Of a stretch of DNA of 64,000 nt, positions 1-11,065 are shown piece after piece. This stretch comes from Paracoccus ravus (lineage in GTDB: Bacteria; Pseudomonadota; Alphaproteobacteria; Rhodobacterales; Rhodobacteraceae). Each line of letters begins with the position of its first letter. Position 1 is the first letter of the stretch. A program made the translations under genes and the position numbers. Location: contig NZ_SDEB01000006.1 in NCBI RefSeq assembly GCF_004522175.1, forward strand, positions 62,001 to 126,000. Reading direction: 5' to 3'. The notes beneath the pieces are model-generated. The model searched no databases. It was given only the letters and a program-made list of their open reading frames with translations, and was not told the DNA's origin.

Positions 1-2698
<2,698 letters not shown>

Positions 2699-2933
2699 GA
2701 CGGCACCTCGGGCTTGCGACTGATAAATCGACCGGGGTTATAGCCATGGCAAGCCAAGGCGCAAGGGTCGGAAACAGTCCTCGCGCCAAAAATCGCCTTT
2801 CCGCCGCAGACGGAACCTATGGTCGCGTCGCAAGGAGGGATCTCCGGCGACACAGAATCGAGAGCCTAGATTCTCTGCCGCGGGAACTGCAAGGGGAAAT
2901 GTGACAGCCGCTTCGGGCGGACCCGCTTGCGAC

Positions 2934-3653
2934 TTATGCCGCGATGAATTCGCGCACGAAGGGGGTCGCGGGGCGGGCGCGGATGTCCTGCGGGCGGCCG
3001 ACCTGTTCGATGCGGCCCATGGACATGACCACGACCAGATCGGCCAGTTCCATCGCCTCGTCCTGATCATGGGTGACAAAGACCGTGGTCAGGCCGGTGG
3101 TGTCGTGGATCTCGCGCAGGCCGTGGCGCAACTCTTTGCGCACACGGGCATCCAGCGCCCCGAAGGGTTCGTCGAGCAGCAGCATCCGCGGCTCGATCGC
3201 AAGCGCCCGGGCCAATGCGACGCGCTGGCGTTGGCCGCCCGAAAGCTGGTTCGGATAGCGTTCCGCGATCTGCGGCAACTGGATCAGTTCCAGAAGCTTC
3301 AATACCCGGCGCTCGATCTCGGCTGCGGGCGGACGGATGCGCCGGGGGCGGGCACGCAGACCATAGGCGATATTCTCAAAGACCGTCATATGGCGGAACA
3401 ATGCGTAGCTTTGAAAGACAAAGCCCGCGCGTCGGTCTTGCACGCTCAGCCCCGTCGCGTCCTGCCCGTCGAACAGAACCCGGCCCGAGGTGGGAAATTC
3501 CAGCCCGCCCAGGATGCGCAGAAGCGTCGTCTTGCCCGATCCGGAAGGCCCCAGCAGCGCCACCAGCGCGCCCGAGGGGATCGGCAGGCTCACCGGATGC
3601 AGTGCCGTGGTATTGCCGAAGGTCTTGGCGATTTCGTCGATCTCGATATGCAT
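2934..3653 (-). CDS. cysA: Sulfate/thiosulfate ABC transporter ATP-binding protein CysA, short form
   Basis: This ATPase powers sulfate or thiosulfate import through CysT and CysW at the inner membrane. I start it at the ATG at 3653 ([12 protein letters not shown]) because a GAGG sits just upstream and cysW ends 7 bases before it; an in-frame start 14 codons earlier would overlap cysW. The protein is 239 residues. Visible motifs are Walker [11 protein letters not shown]-loop FQSYALF, signature LSGGQRQR, Walker [12 protein letters not shown] and the switch histidine in [10 protein letters not shown]. Many CysA proteins are about 330-360 residues with a C-terminal TOBE-like domain. This one stops right after the nucleotide-binding domain, at VREFIAA. 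It is the last gene of sbp-cysT-cysW-cysA. Confidence 0.93.
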   Translation of the reverse strand: MHIEIDEIAKTFGNTTALHPVSLPIPSGALVALLGPSGSGKTTLLRILGGLEFPTSGRVLFDGQDATGLSVQDRRAGFVFQSYALFRHMTVFENIAYGLRARPRRIRPPAAEIERRVLKLLELIQLPQIAERYPNQLSGGQRQRVALARALAIEPRMLLLDEPFGALDARVRKELRHGLREIHDTTGLTTVFVTHDQDEAMELADLVVVMSMGRIEQVGRPQDIRARPATPFVREFIAA

Positions 3654-3660
3654 GGGAACC

Positions 3661-4560
3661 TCAGTGGCGGCGGGTGGCGGCAAGCTGGTCGGCATGACGC
3701 CATTCCAGCACGGTTTTCAGAAGCAGCGTCAGCAGGGCCAGCAGCGCAAGCACTCCGGCCATGCTGAAGGCCGCGACCGACAGGTATTCGTTGTAAAGCA
3801 TCTCGATGGTGATCGGCATGGTGGCGGTCTGGCCCCGGATCTTGCCCGAGACGACGGCCACCGCGCCAAACTCCCCCATGGCGCGGGCATTGCACAGCAG
3901 CACGCCATAGAGCAGCGCCCATCGGATGTTCGGCAGGGTCACGGTCAGAAACACCCGCCAGCCCGAGGCGCCGAGGGTCAGCGCGGCTTCCTCCTCGGTG
4001 CGGCCCTGCTCGATCATCACCGGGATCAGCTCGCGGGCGACGAAGGGGAAGGTCACGAAGACCGAGGCCAGCACGATCCCCGGCAGCGCGAAGATCACCG
4101 GATGGCCCGAGGCGACGAGCCAGCCGCCGAGTAGGCTGTTCGTGCCGAAAAGCAGCACCAGCGCCAGCCCCGCCACCACCGGCGAGACCGAGAAGGGCAG
4201 GTCGATCAGCGTGATCAGGAAGGCCTTGCCGCGGAAATCGAACTTGGTGATGACCCAAGCGGCGGCAATGCCGAAGATCGCATTGACCGGAACCGAGATG
4301 GCGGCGACGAGCAGTGTCAGCTTGATCGCCGAAAGTGCCTCGGGCTGGGCGAGTGATGCCATGGCCGCGACGCCACCCTTGGCCAGCGCCTCGGCAAAGA
4401 CCACCGCCAGTGGGGCCAGCACCAGCAGCCCCAGCCCGGTCAGGGCAATGGCAATCAGCACGACCCGGGTCAGGCGGCTTTCATCGGTTGCGGGACGCCA
4501 TTTCTGCGCCCAGCGCTCGGGGGGAAGCGCATACGCTTCGCTCAGCGTGCTGTCATACAT
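3661..4560 (-). CDS. cysW: Sulfate ABC transporter permease CysW
   Basis: CysW is one of the two membrane permeases of the sulfate/thiosulfate importer. The 299-residue protein has a short cytoplasmic N-terminus, then about six hydrophobic segments starting near residue 32 ([19 protein letters not shown]). The EAA-type loop that docks the ATPase is visible as [20 protein letters not shown], and a conserved [16 protein letters not shown] stretch follows. The start codon lies inside the end of cysT (8-base overlap), which implies translational coupling. CysA follows 7 bases after the stop. The paired permease, the ATPase and the binding protein all adjoin it. Confidence 0.94.
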   Translation of the reverse strand: MYDSTLSEAYALPPERWAQKWRPATDESRLTRVVLIAIALTGLGLLVLAPLAVVFAEALAKGGVAAMASLAQPEALSAIKLTLLVAAISVPVNAIFGIAAAWVITKFDFRGKAFLITLIDLPFSVSPVVAGLALVLLFGTNSLLGGWLVASGHPVIFALPGIVLASVFVTFPFVARELIPVMIEQGRTEEEAALTLGASGWRVFLTVTLPNIRWALLYGVLLCNARAMGEFGAVAVVSGKIRGQTATMPITIEMLYNEYLSVAAFSMAGVLALLALLTLLLKTVLEWRHADQLAATRRH

Positions 4561-5395
4561 GTCCGATCCTCCGCCGACTCCAGATCTGGATGAGATTGAT
4601 GACCAGCAGCATTGAAAAACTGATCAGCAGCATGGCGATGCCGATGGCCGCAGCACCGCCATAGTCGAATTCCTCGAGCTTGATGACGATGAGCAAGGGG
4701 GCGATCTCGGTCTTCATCGGCAGGTTCCCGGCGATGAAGATGACCGAGCCATATTCCCCGACCGCGCGGGCCAGCGACAGGGCGAAACCAGTCAGGGCGG
4801 CGGGCGCGAGCATAGGCAGGATAACCCGCCGCAGGGTGTAAAGCCGCCCTGCCCCCAGCGTCGCCGAGGCCTCTTCGACCTCTTTCTCGATCTCGGCGAT
4901 GACGGGCTGCACGGTGCGGGTGACAAAGGGCAGGCCCACGAAGATCAGCGCGATCAGGATCCCCCATTCGGTATAGGCGATCTTGCCGCCCATGGATTTC
5001 GCGATGCTGCCAAAGGTTCCGTTCGGCGCGTAAAGCGCGGTCAGTGCGATTCCGGCCACCGCCGTCGGCAGGGCGAAGGGCAGATCGACGACGGCATCGA
5101 CAATGCGGCGGCCCGGAAAGTCATAGCGCGCCAGAACCCAGGCCAGAAGCGTGCCGAAGACCAGGTTGAAAGCGGCCGCGAGCAGGGCCAGCCGGAAGGA
5201 CAGGTGGAGCGCCGCCCAGACGCGCGGCGTATTGATCGTGGCCCAGACCTCGGCGGGACCATAGCTGATGCCTTTCGCCAGCAGCGCGCCGATCGGCAGG
5301 ATCACGATCAGCGACAGCATCGTCAGGGTAATCCCCATGCCGAGGCCAAAGCCCGGCATGGGGGATCTTGAGGCGCGGAGCATCGCAAGCGCCAT
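4553..5395 (-). CDS. cysT: Sulfate ABC transporter permease CysT (CysU)
   Basis: CysT is the partner permease of CysW in sulfate uptake. The protein has 280 residues and about six membrane spans, the first near residues 19-40 (LGMGITLTMLSLIVILPIGALL). The ATPase-docking loop reads EVEEASATLGAGRLYTLRRV, followed by SLARAVGEYGSVIFIAGNLP, a stretch typical of CysT. The gene begins 3 bases after the sbp stop codon and overlaps cysW by 8 bases, so the four genes form one tight operon. Confidence 0.94.
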   Translation of the reverse strand: MALAMLRASRSPMPGFGLGMGITLTMLSLIVILPIGALLAKGISYGPAEVWATINTPRVWAALHLSFRLALLAAAFNLVFGTLLAWVLARYDFPGRRIVDAVVDLPFALPTAVAGIALTALYAPNGTFGSIAKSMGGKIAYTEWGILIALIFVGLPFVTRTVQPVIAEIEKEVEEASATLGAGRLYTLRRVILPMLAPAALTGFALSLARAVGEYGSVIFIAGNLPMKTEIAPLLIVIKLEEFDYGGAAAIGIAMLLISFSMLLVINLIQIWSRRRIGHV

Positions 5396-5398
5396 GGG

Positions 5399-6550
5399 TC
5401 ACATCCCCGCGTAGATCTGGTCAAAGATGCCGCCATCGCCGAAATGCTCGGGCTGGGCTTTCTTCCAGCCGCCGAAATCGGCGATGGTGACCAGATCCAG
5501 TTTCGGGAAGCGCTTCACATCCTCGGGGTTCGCGGCGCTGTCATCCCAGCCACGATAGTAATGTTTGAACGCCAAAGCCTGACCTTCGGGCGAATAGAGA
5601 AAGCCCAGATAGGCCTCGGCCAGCTTCTTCTGCGCGTCATCGGCGATGTTCTTCTCGACAATCGCCACCGGCGGCTCTGCGAGGATCGAGACCGAGGGCA
5701 CGACGATGTCGAACTGGTCGTCGCCCAACTCGTTCAGCGCCAGGTAGGCCTCATTCTCCCAAGCCAGCAGCACATCGCCGATCTCGCGCTGGGTGAAAGT
5801 CGTGGTCGAGCCGCGCGCACCGCTGTCCAGCACCGGGACATGCTTGTAGATATCGGCCACGAATTGTTTCGGGTCTTTGCCGCTCTTTTCGGCCCAGGCC
5901 CAGGCCGCCAGATAGTTCCAGCGCGCCCCGCCCGAGGTCTTGGGGTTCGGCGTGATGACCTCGACCCCTTCCTTCACAAGGTCATCCCAGTCCTTGATCC
6001 CCTTGGGGTTACCCTCGCGCACCAGAAAGACGATGGTCGAGGTATAGGGCGAGGAATTATGCGGCAGCCGCTCTTGCCAATCGGCGGGCAGCAGGCCGCT
6101 TTCGGCCACCTTGTCGATATCCGAGGCCAGGGCCAGCGTCACCACCTGCGCCTTGAGCCCGTCGATCACCGAACGCGCCTGCGCCCCCGAACCACCATGC
6201 GAGGTTTCGATTGTCGGCTTGTCCTGACCATCGGCCTGCCATTTCGCGGCAAAGGCGGCATTGACCTCGCGGTAAAGCTCGCGGGTCGGATCGTAGCTGA
6301 CATTCAGCAGGGAGTTTTCCGCCTGCGCCTGCGAAGCCAGCGCAAGCCCGCCTATGGTCAGCGCCAGCGCGACGCCGCGCCGCACGCCAAGACTGATGCA
6401 ACGCTCCAGCAAGGTCCGGCGCAGAGGATAGCCCGTCATGGTCTTGGTTCCATCCTGCACTGTCATGCGGCCATCGAAATGGCGGCTGACGACGCGGCCA
6501 TGGGCCAGCTGGCTGTCATTCACACGAATCGTCCGGATCATTTGCGGCAT
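5399..6550 (-). CDS. sbp: Periplasmic sulfate-binding protein, with an unusually long N-terminus
   Basis: This protein binds sulfate (or thiosulfate) in the periplasm and delivers it to CysT/CysW. Family features include [17 protein letters not shown] at the mature N-terminus, the [12 protein letters not shown] anion-binding region, [16 protein letters not shown] and the C-terminal [15 protein letters not shown]. The ATG at 6550 ([10 protein letters not shown]) has the best ribosome site, AGGGGAGAAGGG directly upstream. It gives a 383-residue precursor whose hydrophobic signal core ([19 protein letters not shown]) lies near residues 51-69, preceded by about 50 polar residues. A start at a later ATG ([11 protein letters not shown]) would give a normal signal peptide but has no clear Shine-Dalgarno sequence. 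It is the first gene of the sulfate operon. Confidence 0.92.
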   Translation of the reverse strand: MPQMIRTIRVNDSQLAHGRVVSRHFDGRMTVQDGTKTMTGYPLRRTLLERCISLGVRRGVALALTIGGLALASQAQAENSLLNVSYDPTRELYREVNAAFAAKWQADGQDKPTIETSHGGSGAQARSVIDGLKAQVVTLALASDIDKVAESGLLPADWQERLPHNSSPYTSTIVFLVREGNPKGIKDWDDLVKEGVEVITPNPKTSGGARWNYLAAWAWAEKSGKDPKQFVADIYKHVPVLDSGARGSTTTFTQREIGDVLLAWENEAYLALNELGDDQFDIVVPSVSILAEPPVAIVEKNIADDAQKKLAEAYLGFLYSPEGQALAFKHYYRGWDDSAANPEDVKRFPKLDLVTIADFGGWKKAQPEHFGDGGIFDQIYAGM

Positions 6551-6626
6551 CCCTTCTCCCCTGGGGGCCACGGCCCCAATACCGTAATTACGACAGGGTT
6601 AATCGTTTATTTCAAGAAAAAAGACG

Positions 6627-6644
6627 AATAACCTGATCGTTATT
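6627..6644. promoter_or_regulatory. Palindrome upstream of the sulfate operon, possible operator
   Basis: The sequence AATAACCTGATCGTTATT is an inverted repeat with 6-base arms (AATAAC and GTTATT) around a 6-base centre. It lies 77 bases upstream of the sbp start, in a distinctly AT-rich island (about 6600-6660) of this GC-rich window. A TTGAAA hexamer lies between the palindrome and sbp. Sulfur operons are commonly controlled by LysR-type (CysB-like) or Rrf2-type regulators. Which one would bind here is inference. Confidence 0.35.
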
Positions 6645-6739
6645 ATTGAGTATTTAAATCAGGGGTTTGCCGATGAATGCGCGGATTTTCCATCCGCCAA
6701 AACTCTGTCGGCAAGGCGTCGCCGCGAATCATGCGAGCA

Positions 6740-6769
6740 GAAAAACGCCGCGCGGATGAGGCGCGGCGT
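6740..6769 (-). terminator. Intrinsic terminator of the zapA operon
   Basis: On the reverse strand a 9-bp stem (ACGCCGCGC/GCGCGGCGT, 7-base loop, 6745-6769) is followed by five T residues (6741-6745 as A on the top strand). It lies 25 bases after the zapA stop codon. Confidence 0.8.
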
Positions 6770-6794
6770 GCGGGTTCATGCGATAGGGCAGGCT

Positions 6795-7157
6795 TCACTC
6801 GGCCAGCTGATCCTCGGCCTTCTGGGCCAGGGCCTCGGCCCGGGCGGCAAGTTCGGCCATGGCCTCGGCAAGGCTGGGGGGCAGTACCGGCACCTCGACC
6901 CGCTGCGGATTGACCTTGAGCCGGTTCACCTCGCGTTCAACCGAGGCCAGCCGGTCCTCGAGCGCAGATGTCCGATCCGCCAGCATCAGCCCCGCCAGCA
7001 ACAAGAGCCGCGGCTCGGGCATCCGTCCGGCCTGCCCCAGAATCGCCTGCGCCTCGGTGTCAAAGAGCGCTGCGGCCCGTTTCAGGGCGCGCTCCTCCCC
7101 CTCCTGACAGGTCAGGGTATAGGATTTGTGCCCGATCATGAATTCGACTTCGGCCAT
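6795..7157 (-). CDS. zapA: Cell division protein ZapA
   Basis: ZapA binds FtsZ and bundles protofilaments at the division ring. The 120-residue product starts MAEVEFMIGHKSYTLTCQEG, the family's N-terminal strand pattern. It continues with EERALKRAAALFDTEAQAIL and RLLLLAGLMLADRTSALEDRLASVEREVNRL, the long helix that forms the dimer coiled coil. A tail rich in alanine and glutamate follows (residues 93-120). It starts 3 bases after the coiled-coil gene upstream, so the two are co-transcribed. A terminator follows directly. In many proteobacteria a 6S RNA gene follows zapA; there is no room for one here. Confidence 0.9.
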   Translation of the reverse strand: MAEVEFMIGHKSYTLTCQEGEERALKRAAALFDTEAQAILGQAGRMPEPRLLLLAGLMLADRTSALEDRLASVEREVNRLKVNPQRVEVPVLPPSLAEAMAELAARAEALAQKAEDQLAE

Positions 7158-7160
7158 CGT

Positions 7161-7727
7161 TCAGCCCCTTTGCTCTTCGCTCTCGGTCAGATCCGCCGTC
7201 ATGCCATGTTCCAGCGGCATCGGACTTTCGACCGTCGCGGGGACATCATCACCGGAAAGGGGCTCGACACGGGGCTGCAGATTCATCATCCGGTCCAGTG
7301 AATCCATGATTTCCCCCAGCTTTTGCAACTCTGCCGAGCGAGTCGCGCGCAGAGACTGGATCTCGGCCTCGAGCGCGGCGCGCGCGGGGTCCTCCCCGGC
7401 ACCGGATGCGCCGCTCAGCGCCCGGTTCGCGGCAATGAGCGCCTCGTTCGACGCCAGCAGATCGCCCGCACGCTCCTCGGTTTCGGACAGGCGTTCGTTC
7501 ATGACCGCAAGGCGGGCTTCGTAGCTTGTCACGGCGGAACTGTGGCTCGCCCGCAGGGCCTCCAACTCATCCGAGAGGCGCTGGATATGGGCCTGGCTCT
7601 CCGCCTCGGCTTCAGGATCCGCCCCCGCCATGCCCTTGCGCAGTCCCGCGCTGCGATCGATGAAATTGTCGAGGCGGTCCAGAGCCGCAATCAGCCGCTT
7701 TTCGCTGGCATTCAGGTCGTCTTTCAT
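7161..7727 (-). CDS. Coiled-coil protein of unknown function, operon partner of zapA
   Basis: The protein has 188 residues. It begins MKDDLNASEKRLIAALDRLDNFIDR and is predicted by eye to be almost wholly helical. Heptad-like stretches rich in E, A, L and R run from about residue 40 to 140 (QRLSDELEALRASHSS, RLSETEERAGDLLASNEAL, LEAEIQSLRATRSAELQKL), and the C-terminal tail is acidic and proline-containing. There is no signal peptide or membrane segment. The start has a good ribosome site (AAGGA, 10 bases upstream). It sits immediately upstream of zapA with a 3-base gap, which suggests a role near the division ring or as a partner of ZapA. That role is inference from position only. Confidence 0.75.
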   Translation of the reverse strand: MKDDLNASEKRLIAALDRLDNFIDRSAGLRKGMAGADPEAEAESQAHIQRLSDELEALRASHSSAVTSYEARLAVMNERLSETEERAGDLLASNEALIAANRALSGASGAGEDPARAALEAEIQSLRATRSAELQKLGEIMDSLDRMMNLQPRVEPLSGDDVPATVESPMPLEHGMTADLTESEEQRG

Positions 7728-7859
7728 CGGCCGGAATTCCTTTCGGTATCGGGGGGCTTGGGCACGGGCTTGTGACTTTTTCGCATCGCTTGGCGCTTAA
7801 GACAAGGATGGCGGTCGATTCTGCCCAAAGCTTCGCGCTTTTGTGCCGTCCCCATAGGC

Positions 7860-9590
7860 TCAGGCATCCCGGATTTCGCGATGCTCGGCCAGCAATCCGC
7901 GGATAATCGCCCAAACCGCGCCGAGCAGGACGATGGTGAAGGGCAATCCCGTCGAGACCGCCATTGCCTGCAGCGCGGTCAGCCCGCCGCCCAGAAGCAG
8001 CACGATCGCGACGATGCCGACAAAGGCGCACCAGAAGATGCGCTGCGGCGTGGGCGAGCCCACCTTGCCGCCCGAGCAGATCGTGTCGATGACAAGCGAG
8101 CCCGAATCCGACGATGTGATAAAGAACACCACGACCAGCACGATGCCGACAAAGCTGCTGATCGCATACATCGGCAGATGCACCAGCATCTCGAAAAGCT
8201 GCAATTCCAACGCTGAATTGGCGACGCTGTCGATGCCGGACTGAAGCTGCGAGATCGCCGTGCCGCCAAGGGCCGTCATCCACAGGACCGAGATGATCGG
8301 CGGCACGATCAGCACCGCCATGAGGAATTCGCGCACGCTGCGCCCGCGCGAGACGCGGGCGATGAACATGCCGACAAAGGGGGACCAGCTGATCCACCAT
8401 GCCCAGTAGAACGCCGTCCAGCCATGCCGGAACGCATCATCCGTCCGGCCGACAGGATTGGACAGCGGCACGAGATCACGCGCATAGGCCCCCAGGTTGC
8501 CAAAGAATCCCTTCAGGATCTGCAATGTCGGCCCGTTGACGATGATGAACAGCAAGAGAATCAGCGCGAGCCACATATTGGCGCGGGACAAGGTCTGCAC
8601 GCCCTTGTCGATCCCGGCCACGACGCTAAGTGTGGCAACGGCGGTGATTGCCAGGATGAGCACGATCTTTGTGGCCGAGCCATCCCCGATCCCGAACAGG
8701 AAATGAAGGCCCGCCGTGGCCTGCTCGGCCCCGAAACCCAATGAGGTCGCCAGTCCGAACACGGTCGCGAATACCGCGAGAATGTCGATGACATGGCCCG
8801 GCCAGCCCCAGATCCTTTCTCCGAAGATCGGATAAAAGACCGAGCGCATGGTCAAAGGCAGGCCCTTGTTATAGCTGAAAAGCCCCAGCGACAAAGCCAC
8901 GACCGCATAGATGCCCCAGGGGTGCAGACCCCAGTGAAAGACCGTGGCCGCCATCGCAAGACGCCGCGATTCCAGCGCATTCCCCGCCGCGCCCTCGAGC
9001 GGCGCGGCATCGGTGCGCAGGCCGTTCTCAAAGATAGGTCCGCGCATCGCCTCGCTGTAATGGCTGAGCGGTTCGGACACGCCATAGAACATCAGCCCGA
9101 TCCCCATACCCGCCGCGAAGAGCATGGCGAACCAGCCCGTGCGGCTGAAATCCGGCTCGGCATGGGGGCCGCCCAGCCTGATCCGTCCCAGCGGCGAGAC
9201 GATCAGCCCAAGGCAGAGCAGCACGAAGATATTGCCTGCGAGCATGAAGAACCAGTCCAGATGGTTCGTCAGCCAGCCCCGCAGGCTGGTGAAGAAGATC
9301 TCGGAACCGCTGGGCTGGGCGACGCCGTCAATCGCCGCATGGGCGGTGAAATACTGCAGCGCGAGCGTGCCGACGGTGAAGGTGACGATCGTGGCCGCCG
9401 AGACCGTGAAGACGACATGATGGACGTCATAGGGGATGACCCCCTCGCCCTGGATATTGTCCTGACCGATCTCGTAATCCGTGTCGATGATCGCCGTCGG
9501 CCCCTCGGGCGCGGGGAGCGACTCTTCTTCCACGGCCGGGGGGGCGGTTTCAGGAATGTCCTTGAACGGGCCTTCAGCGGGATCACTCAT
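7860..9590 (-). CDS. BCCT-family betaine/carnitine/choline transporter
   Basis: BCCT carriers are inner-membrane transporters of quaternary-ammonium osmolytes, usually driven by sodium or protons. The 576-residue protein starts at the ATG at 9590 (MSDPAEGPF), which has GAGGAAAG upstream; a frame start 7 codons earlier lacks support. An acidic, proline-rich cytoplasmic N-terminus of about 65 residues precedes roughly twelve membrane spans. Family hallmarks are GMGIGLMFYGVSEP, VFHWGLHPWGIYAV and the tryptophan-rich WTAFYWAWWISWSPFVGMFI followed by ARVSRGRSVREF. The substrate cannot be read from sequence. The choline and betaine genes near 19-25 kb make betaine or choline plausible. It is divergent from hisB. 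Confidence 0.9.
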   Translation of the reverse strand: MSDPAEGPFKDIPETAPPAVEEESLPAPEGPTAIIDTDYEIGQDNIQGEGVIPYDVHHVVFTVSAATIVTFTVGTLALQYFTAHAAIDGVAQPSGSEIFFTSLRGWLTNHLDWFFMLAGNIFVLLCLGLIVSPLGRIRLGGPHAEPDFSRTGWFAMLFAAGMGIGLMFYGVSEPLSHYSEAMRGPIFENGLRTDAAPLEGAAGNALESRRLAMAATVFHWGLHPWGIYAVVALSLGLFSYNKGLPLTMRSVFYPIFGERIWGWPGHVIDILAVFATVFGLATSLGFGAEQATAGLHFLFGIGDGSATKIVLILAITAVATLSVVAGIDKGVQTLSRANMWLALILLLFIIVNGPTLQILKGFFGNLGAYARDLVPLSNPVGRTDDAFRHGWTAFYWAWWISWSPFVGMFIARVSRGRSVREFLMAVLIVPPIISVLWMTALGGTAISQLQSGIDSVANSALELQLFEMLVHLPMYAISSFVGIVLVVVFFITSSDSGSLVIDTICSGGKVGSPTPQRIFWCAFVGIVAIVLLLGGGLTALQAMAVSTGLPFTIVLLGAVWAIIRGLLAEHREIRDA

Positions 9591-9748
9591 GCACTTTCCT
9601 CTTCTTGGCACCGGAGCAGTGCCCGGAGCGACAGCGGCAGCGAAAGGGACGGCTTTTCGAAAGCTTATCCCACCATCCTAGCGCCGCTCAGACTTTTCAG
9701 TCAAAGGATGCTTGCTTATAAGGCATGGGGTCCTGAACGGAGAGAAAG

Positions 9749-10336
9749 ATGCGCCGCGCAACCATCAGCCGCGACACGGCCGAAACGCAGATCGAGGTCG
9801 AGCTGAATCTCGACGGCACGGGCAAATATGACAACCGGACCGGCATCGGCTTTTTCGACCATATGCTGGACCAGCTTTCGCGCCATTCGCTGATCGACCT
9901 GACCGTGCGGGCCAAGGGCGATCTGCATATCGACGACCACCACACGGTCGAGGATTGCGGCATCGCCATCGGCCAGGCCCTGACCAAAGCCCTTGGAGAC
10001 AAGACCGGGATCCGCCGCTATGGCAGCTTCCATCTGGCGATGGACGATGCGCTGATCCGCGCGGCGCTGGATCTCTCGGCCCGGCCGTTCCTGGTCTGGA
10101 ACGTGGAGTTCCCGACCCAGAAGATCGGCAGTTTCGACACCGAACTGGTGCGCGAGTTCTTCCAGGCGCTCTCCACGCATGGCGGGATCACCCTGCATGT
10201 CGACCGCCTGCACGGCGTCAACAGCCACCATATCGCCGAGGCCGCCTTCAAGGCCGTGGCCCGCGCGCTGCGCGAGGCGGTCGAGAGCGATCCGCGCATG
10301 GCGGGCGTTCTGCCCTCGACCAAGGGGGCGTTGTGA
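9749..10336 (+). CDS. hisB: Imidazoleglycerol-phosphate dehydratase HisB (monofunctional)
   Basis: HisB dehydrates imidazole-glycerol phosphate to imidazole-acetol phosphate, step six of histidine synthesis. The 195-residue length is that of the monofunctional enzyme; there is no phosphatase domain. The manganese-binding repeats are clear: [33 protein letters not shown] and, in the second half, HGGITLHV and [14 protein letters not shown]. The start has AACGGAGAG upstream. Its stop codon shares one base with the start of hisH (TGATG), so the two are translationally coupled. Confidence 0.97.
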   Translation: MRRATISRDTAETQIEVELNLDGTGKYDNRTGIGFFDHMLDQLSRHSLIDLTVRAKGDLHIDDHHTVEDCGIAIGQALTKALGDKTGIRRYGSFHLAMDDALIRAALDLSARPFLVWNVEFPTQKIGSFDTELVREFFQALSTHGGITLHVDRLHGVNSHHIAEAAFKAVARALREAVESDPRMAGVLPSTKGAL

Positions 10337-10965
10337 TGCGGGTCGCGCTGGTCGATTACGACAGCGGAAACCTGCATTCCGCCGAAAAGGCCTTTGCCCT
10401 GATGGGCCGGGAGGCGGGGGCCGAGATCCTGGTGACCTCGGATCCCGAGACGGTGCGCGCCGCCGACCGGATCGTCCTGCCGGGTGACGGCGCATTCCCC
10501 GCCTGCCGCGCGGCACTGGATGCCGTGCCGGGCATGGTCGATGTCCTGCGCGAGGCGGTGATGGCGCGCGGCGTGCCCTTCATGGGGATCTGCGTCGGCA
10601 TGCAGATGCTGGCCTCGATCGGGCATGAATATCGCGACACGGCGGGGCTGGGCTGGATCGAGGGCGAGATCGACGCCATCGACGCGCCGGGAATGAAAGT
10701 GCCGCATATGGGCTGGAACGACCTGACGGTGCTGCAACCCCATCCGCTGCTCGAGGGGATCACGACCGGCGATCACGCCTATTTCGTGCATAGCTGGCAA
10801 TTCCGCGTCCGCGACGCCGCGCATCTCTTGGCGACGGCGGAATATGCTGCGCCCGTGACGGCGGTGGTCGGGCGCGACAATATCGTCGGAACCCAGTTCC
10901 ACCCCGAGAAATCGCAGGAGGTCGGGCTGCGCATCATCGCGAATTTCCTGCGCTGGCGCCCCTGA
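10336..10965 (+). CDS. hisH: Imidazole glycerol phosphate synthase, glutamine amidotransferase subunit HisH
   Basis: HisH releases ammonia from glutamine and passes it to HisF to form imidazole-glycerol phosphate and AICAR. The protein has 209 residues and starts [20 protein letters not shown]. The class I amidotransferase triad is visible: nucleophile cysteine in PFMGICVGMQML, and histidine and glutamate in GTQFHPEKSQEVG. The ATG overlaps the hisB stop codon by one base. Its partner hisF lies 1.4 kb downstream, after an inverted DUF2147 gene and hisA. Confidence 0.97.
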   Translation: MRVALVDYDSGNLHSAEKAFALMGREAGAEILVTSDPETVRAADRIVLPGDGAFPACRAALDAVPGMVDVLREAVMARGVPFMGICVGMQMLASIGHEYRDTAGLGWIEGEIDAIDAPGMKVPHMGWNDLTVLQPHPLLEGITTGDHAYFVHSWQFRVRDAAHLLATAEYAAPVTAVVGRDNIVGTQFHPEKSQEVGLRIIANFLRWRP

Positions 10966-10972
10966 GCAACGC

Positions 10973-11024
10973 GGCGGGGGCTCTGCCCCCCGCCTCATCG
11001 GCCCCTCGATGGGGCCGATGAGGC
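10973..11024 (+). terminator. Two stem-loops after hisH
   Basis: Just after the hisH stop there is a stem GGCGGGGG/CCCCCGCC (10973-10994). It is followed by a perfect 14-bp stem (10992-11005 with 11011-11024, 5-base loop TCGAT). The stems share three bases, so they may be alternatives. No T run follows, so this may be a transcript-end structure rather than a classical terminator. Confidence 0.45.
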
Positions 11025-11026
11025 GT

Positions 11027-11054
11027 CCCCCGGGATATTTCTTCAAGAAAGAAG
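11027..11054. repeat. Intergenic element, copy 1 (GGGATATTTC...CAAGAAAGAA)
   Basis: The block CCCCCGGGATATTTC followed by TTCAAGAAAGAAG recurs at 41307-41337 with two bases inserted and two changed. Both copies follow a GC-rich hairpin at the 3' end of a gene. It is part of the gap between hisH and the convergent DUF2147 gene. Confidence 0.5.
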
Positions 11055-11065
11055 TCGCGCGCGGA

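Noticed and set aside
6551..6794. 6S RNA gene downstream of zapA
   Set aside because: The zapA terminator follows within 25 bases and the remaining space holds the upstream region of sbp; no 6S-like long bubble structure was seen.
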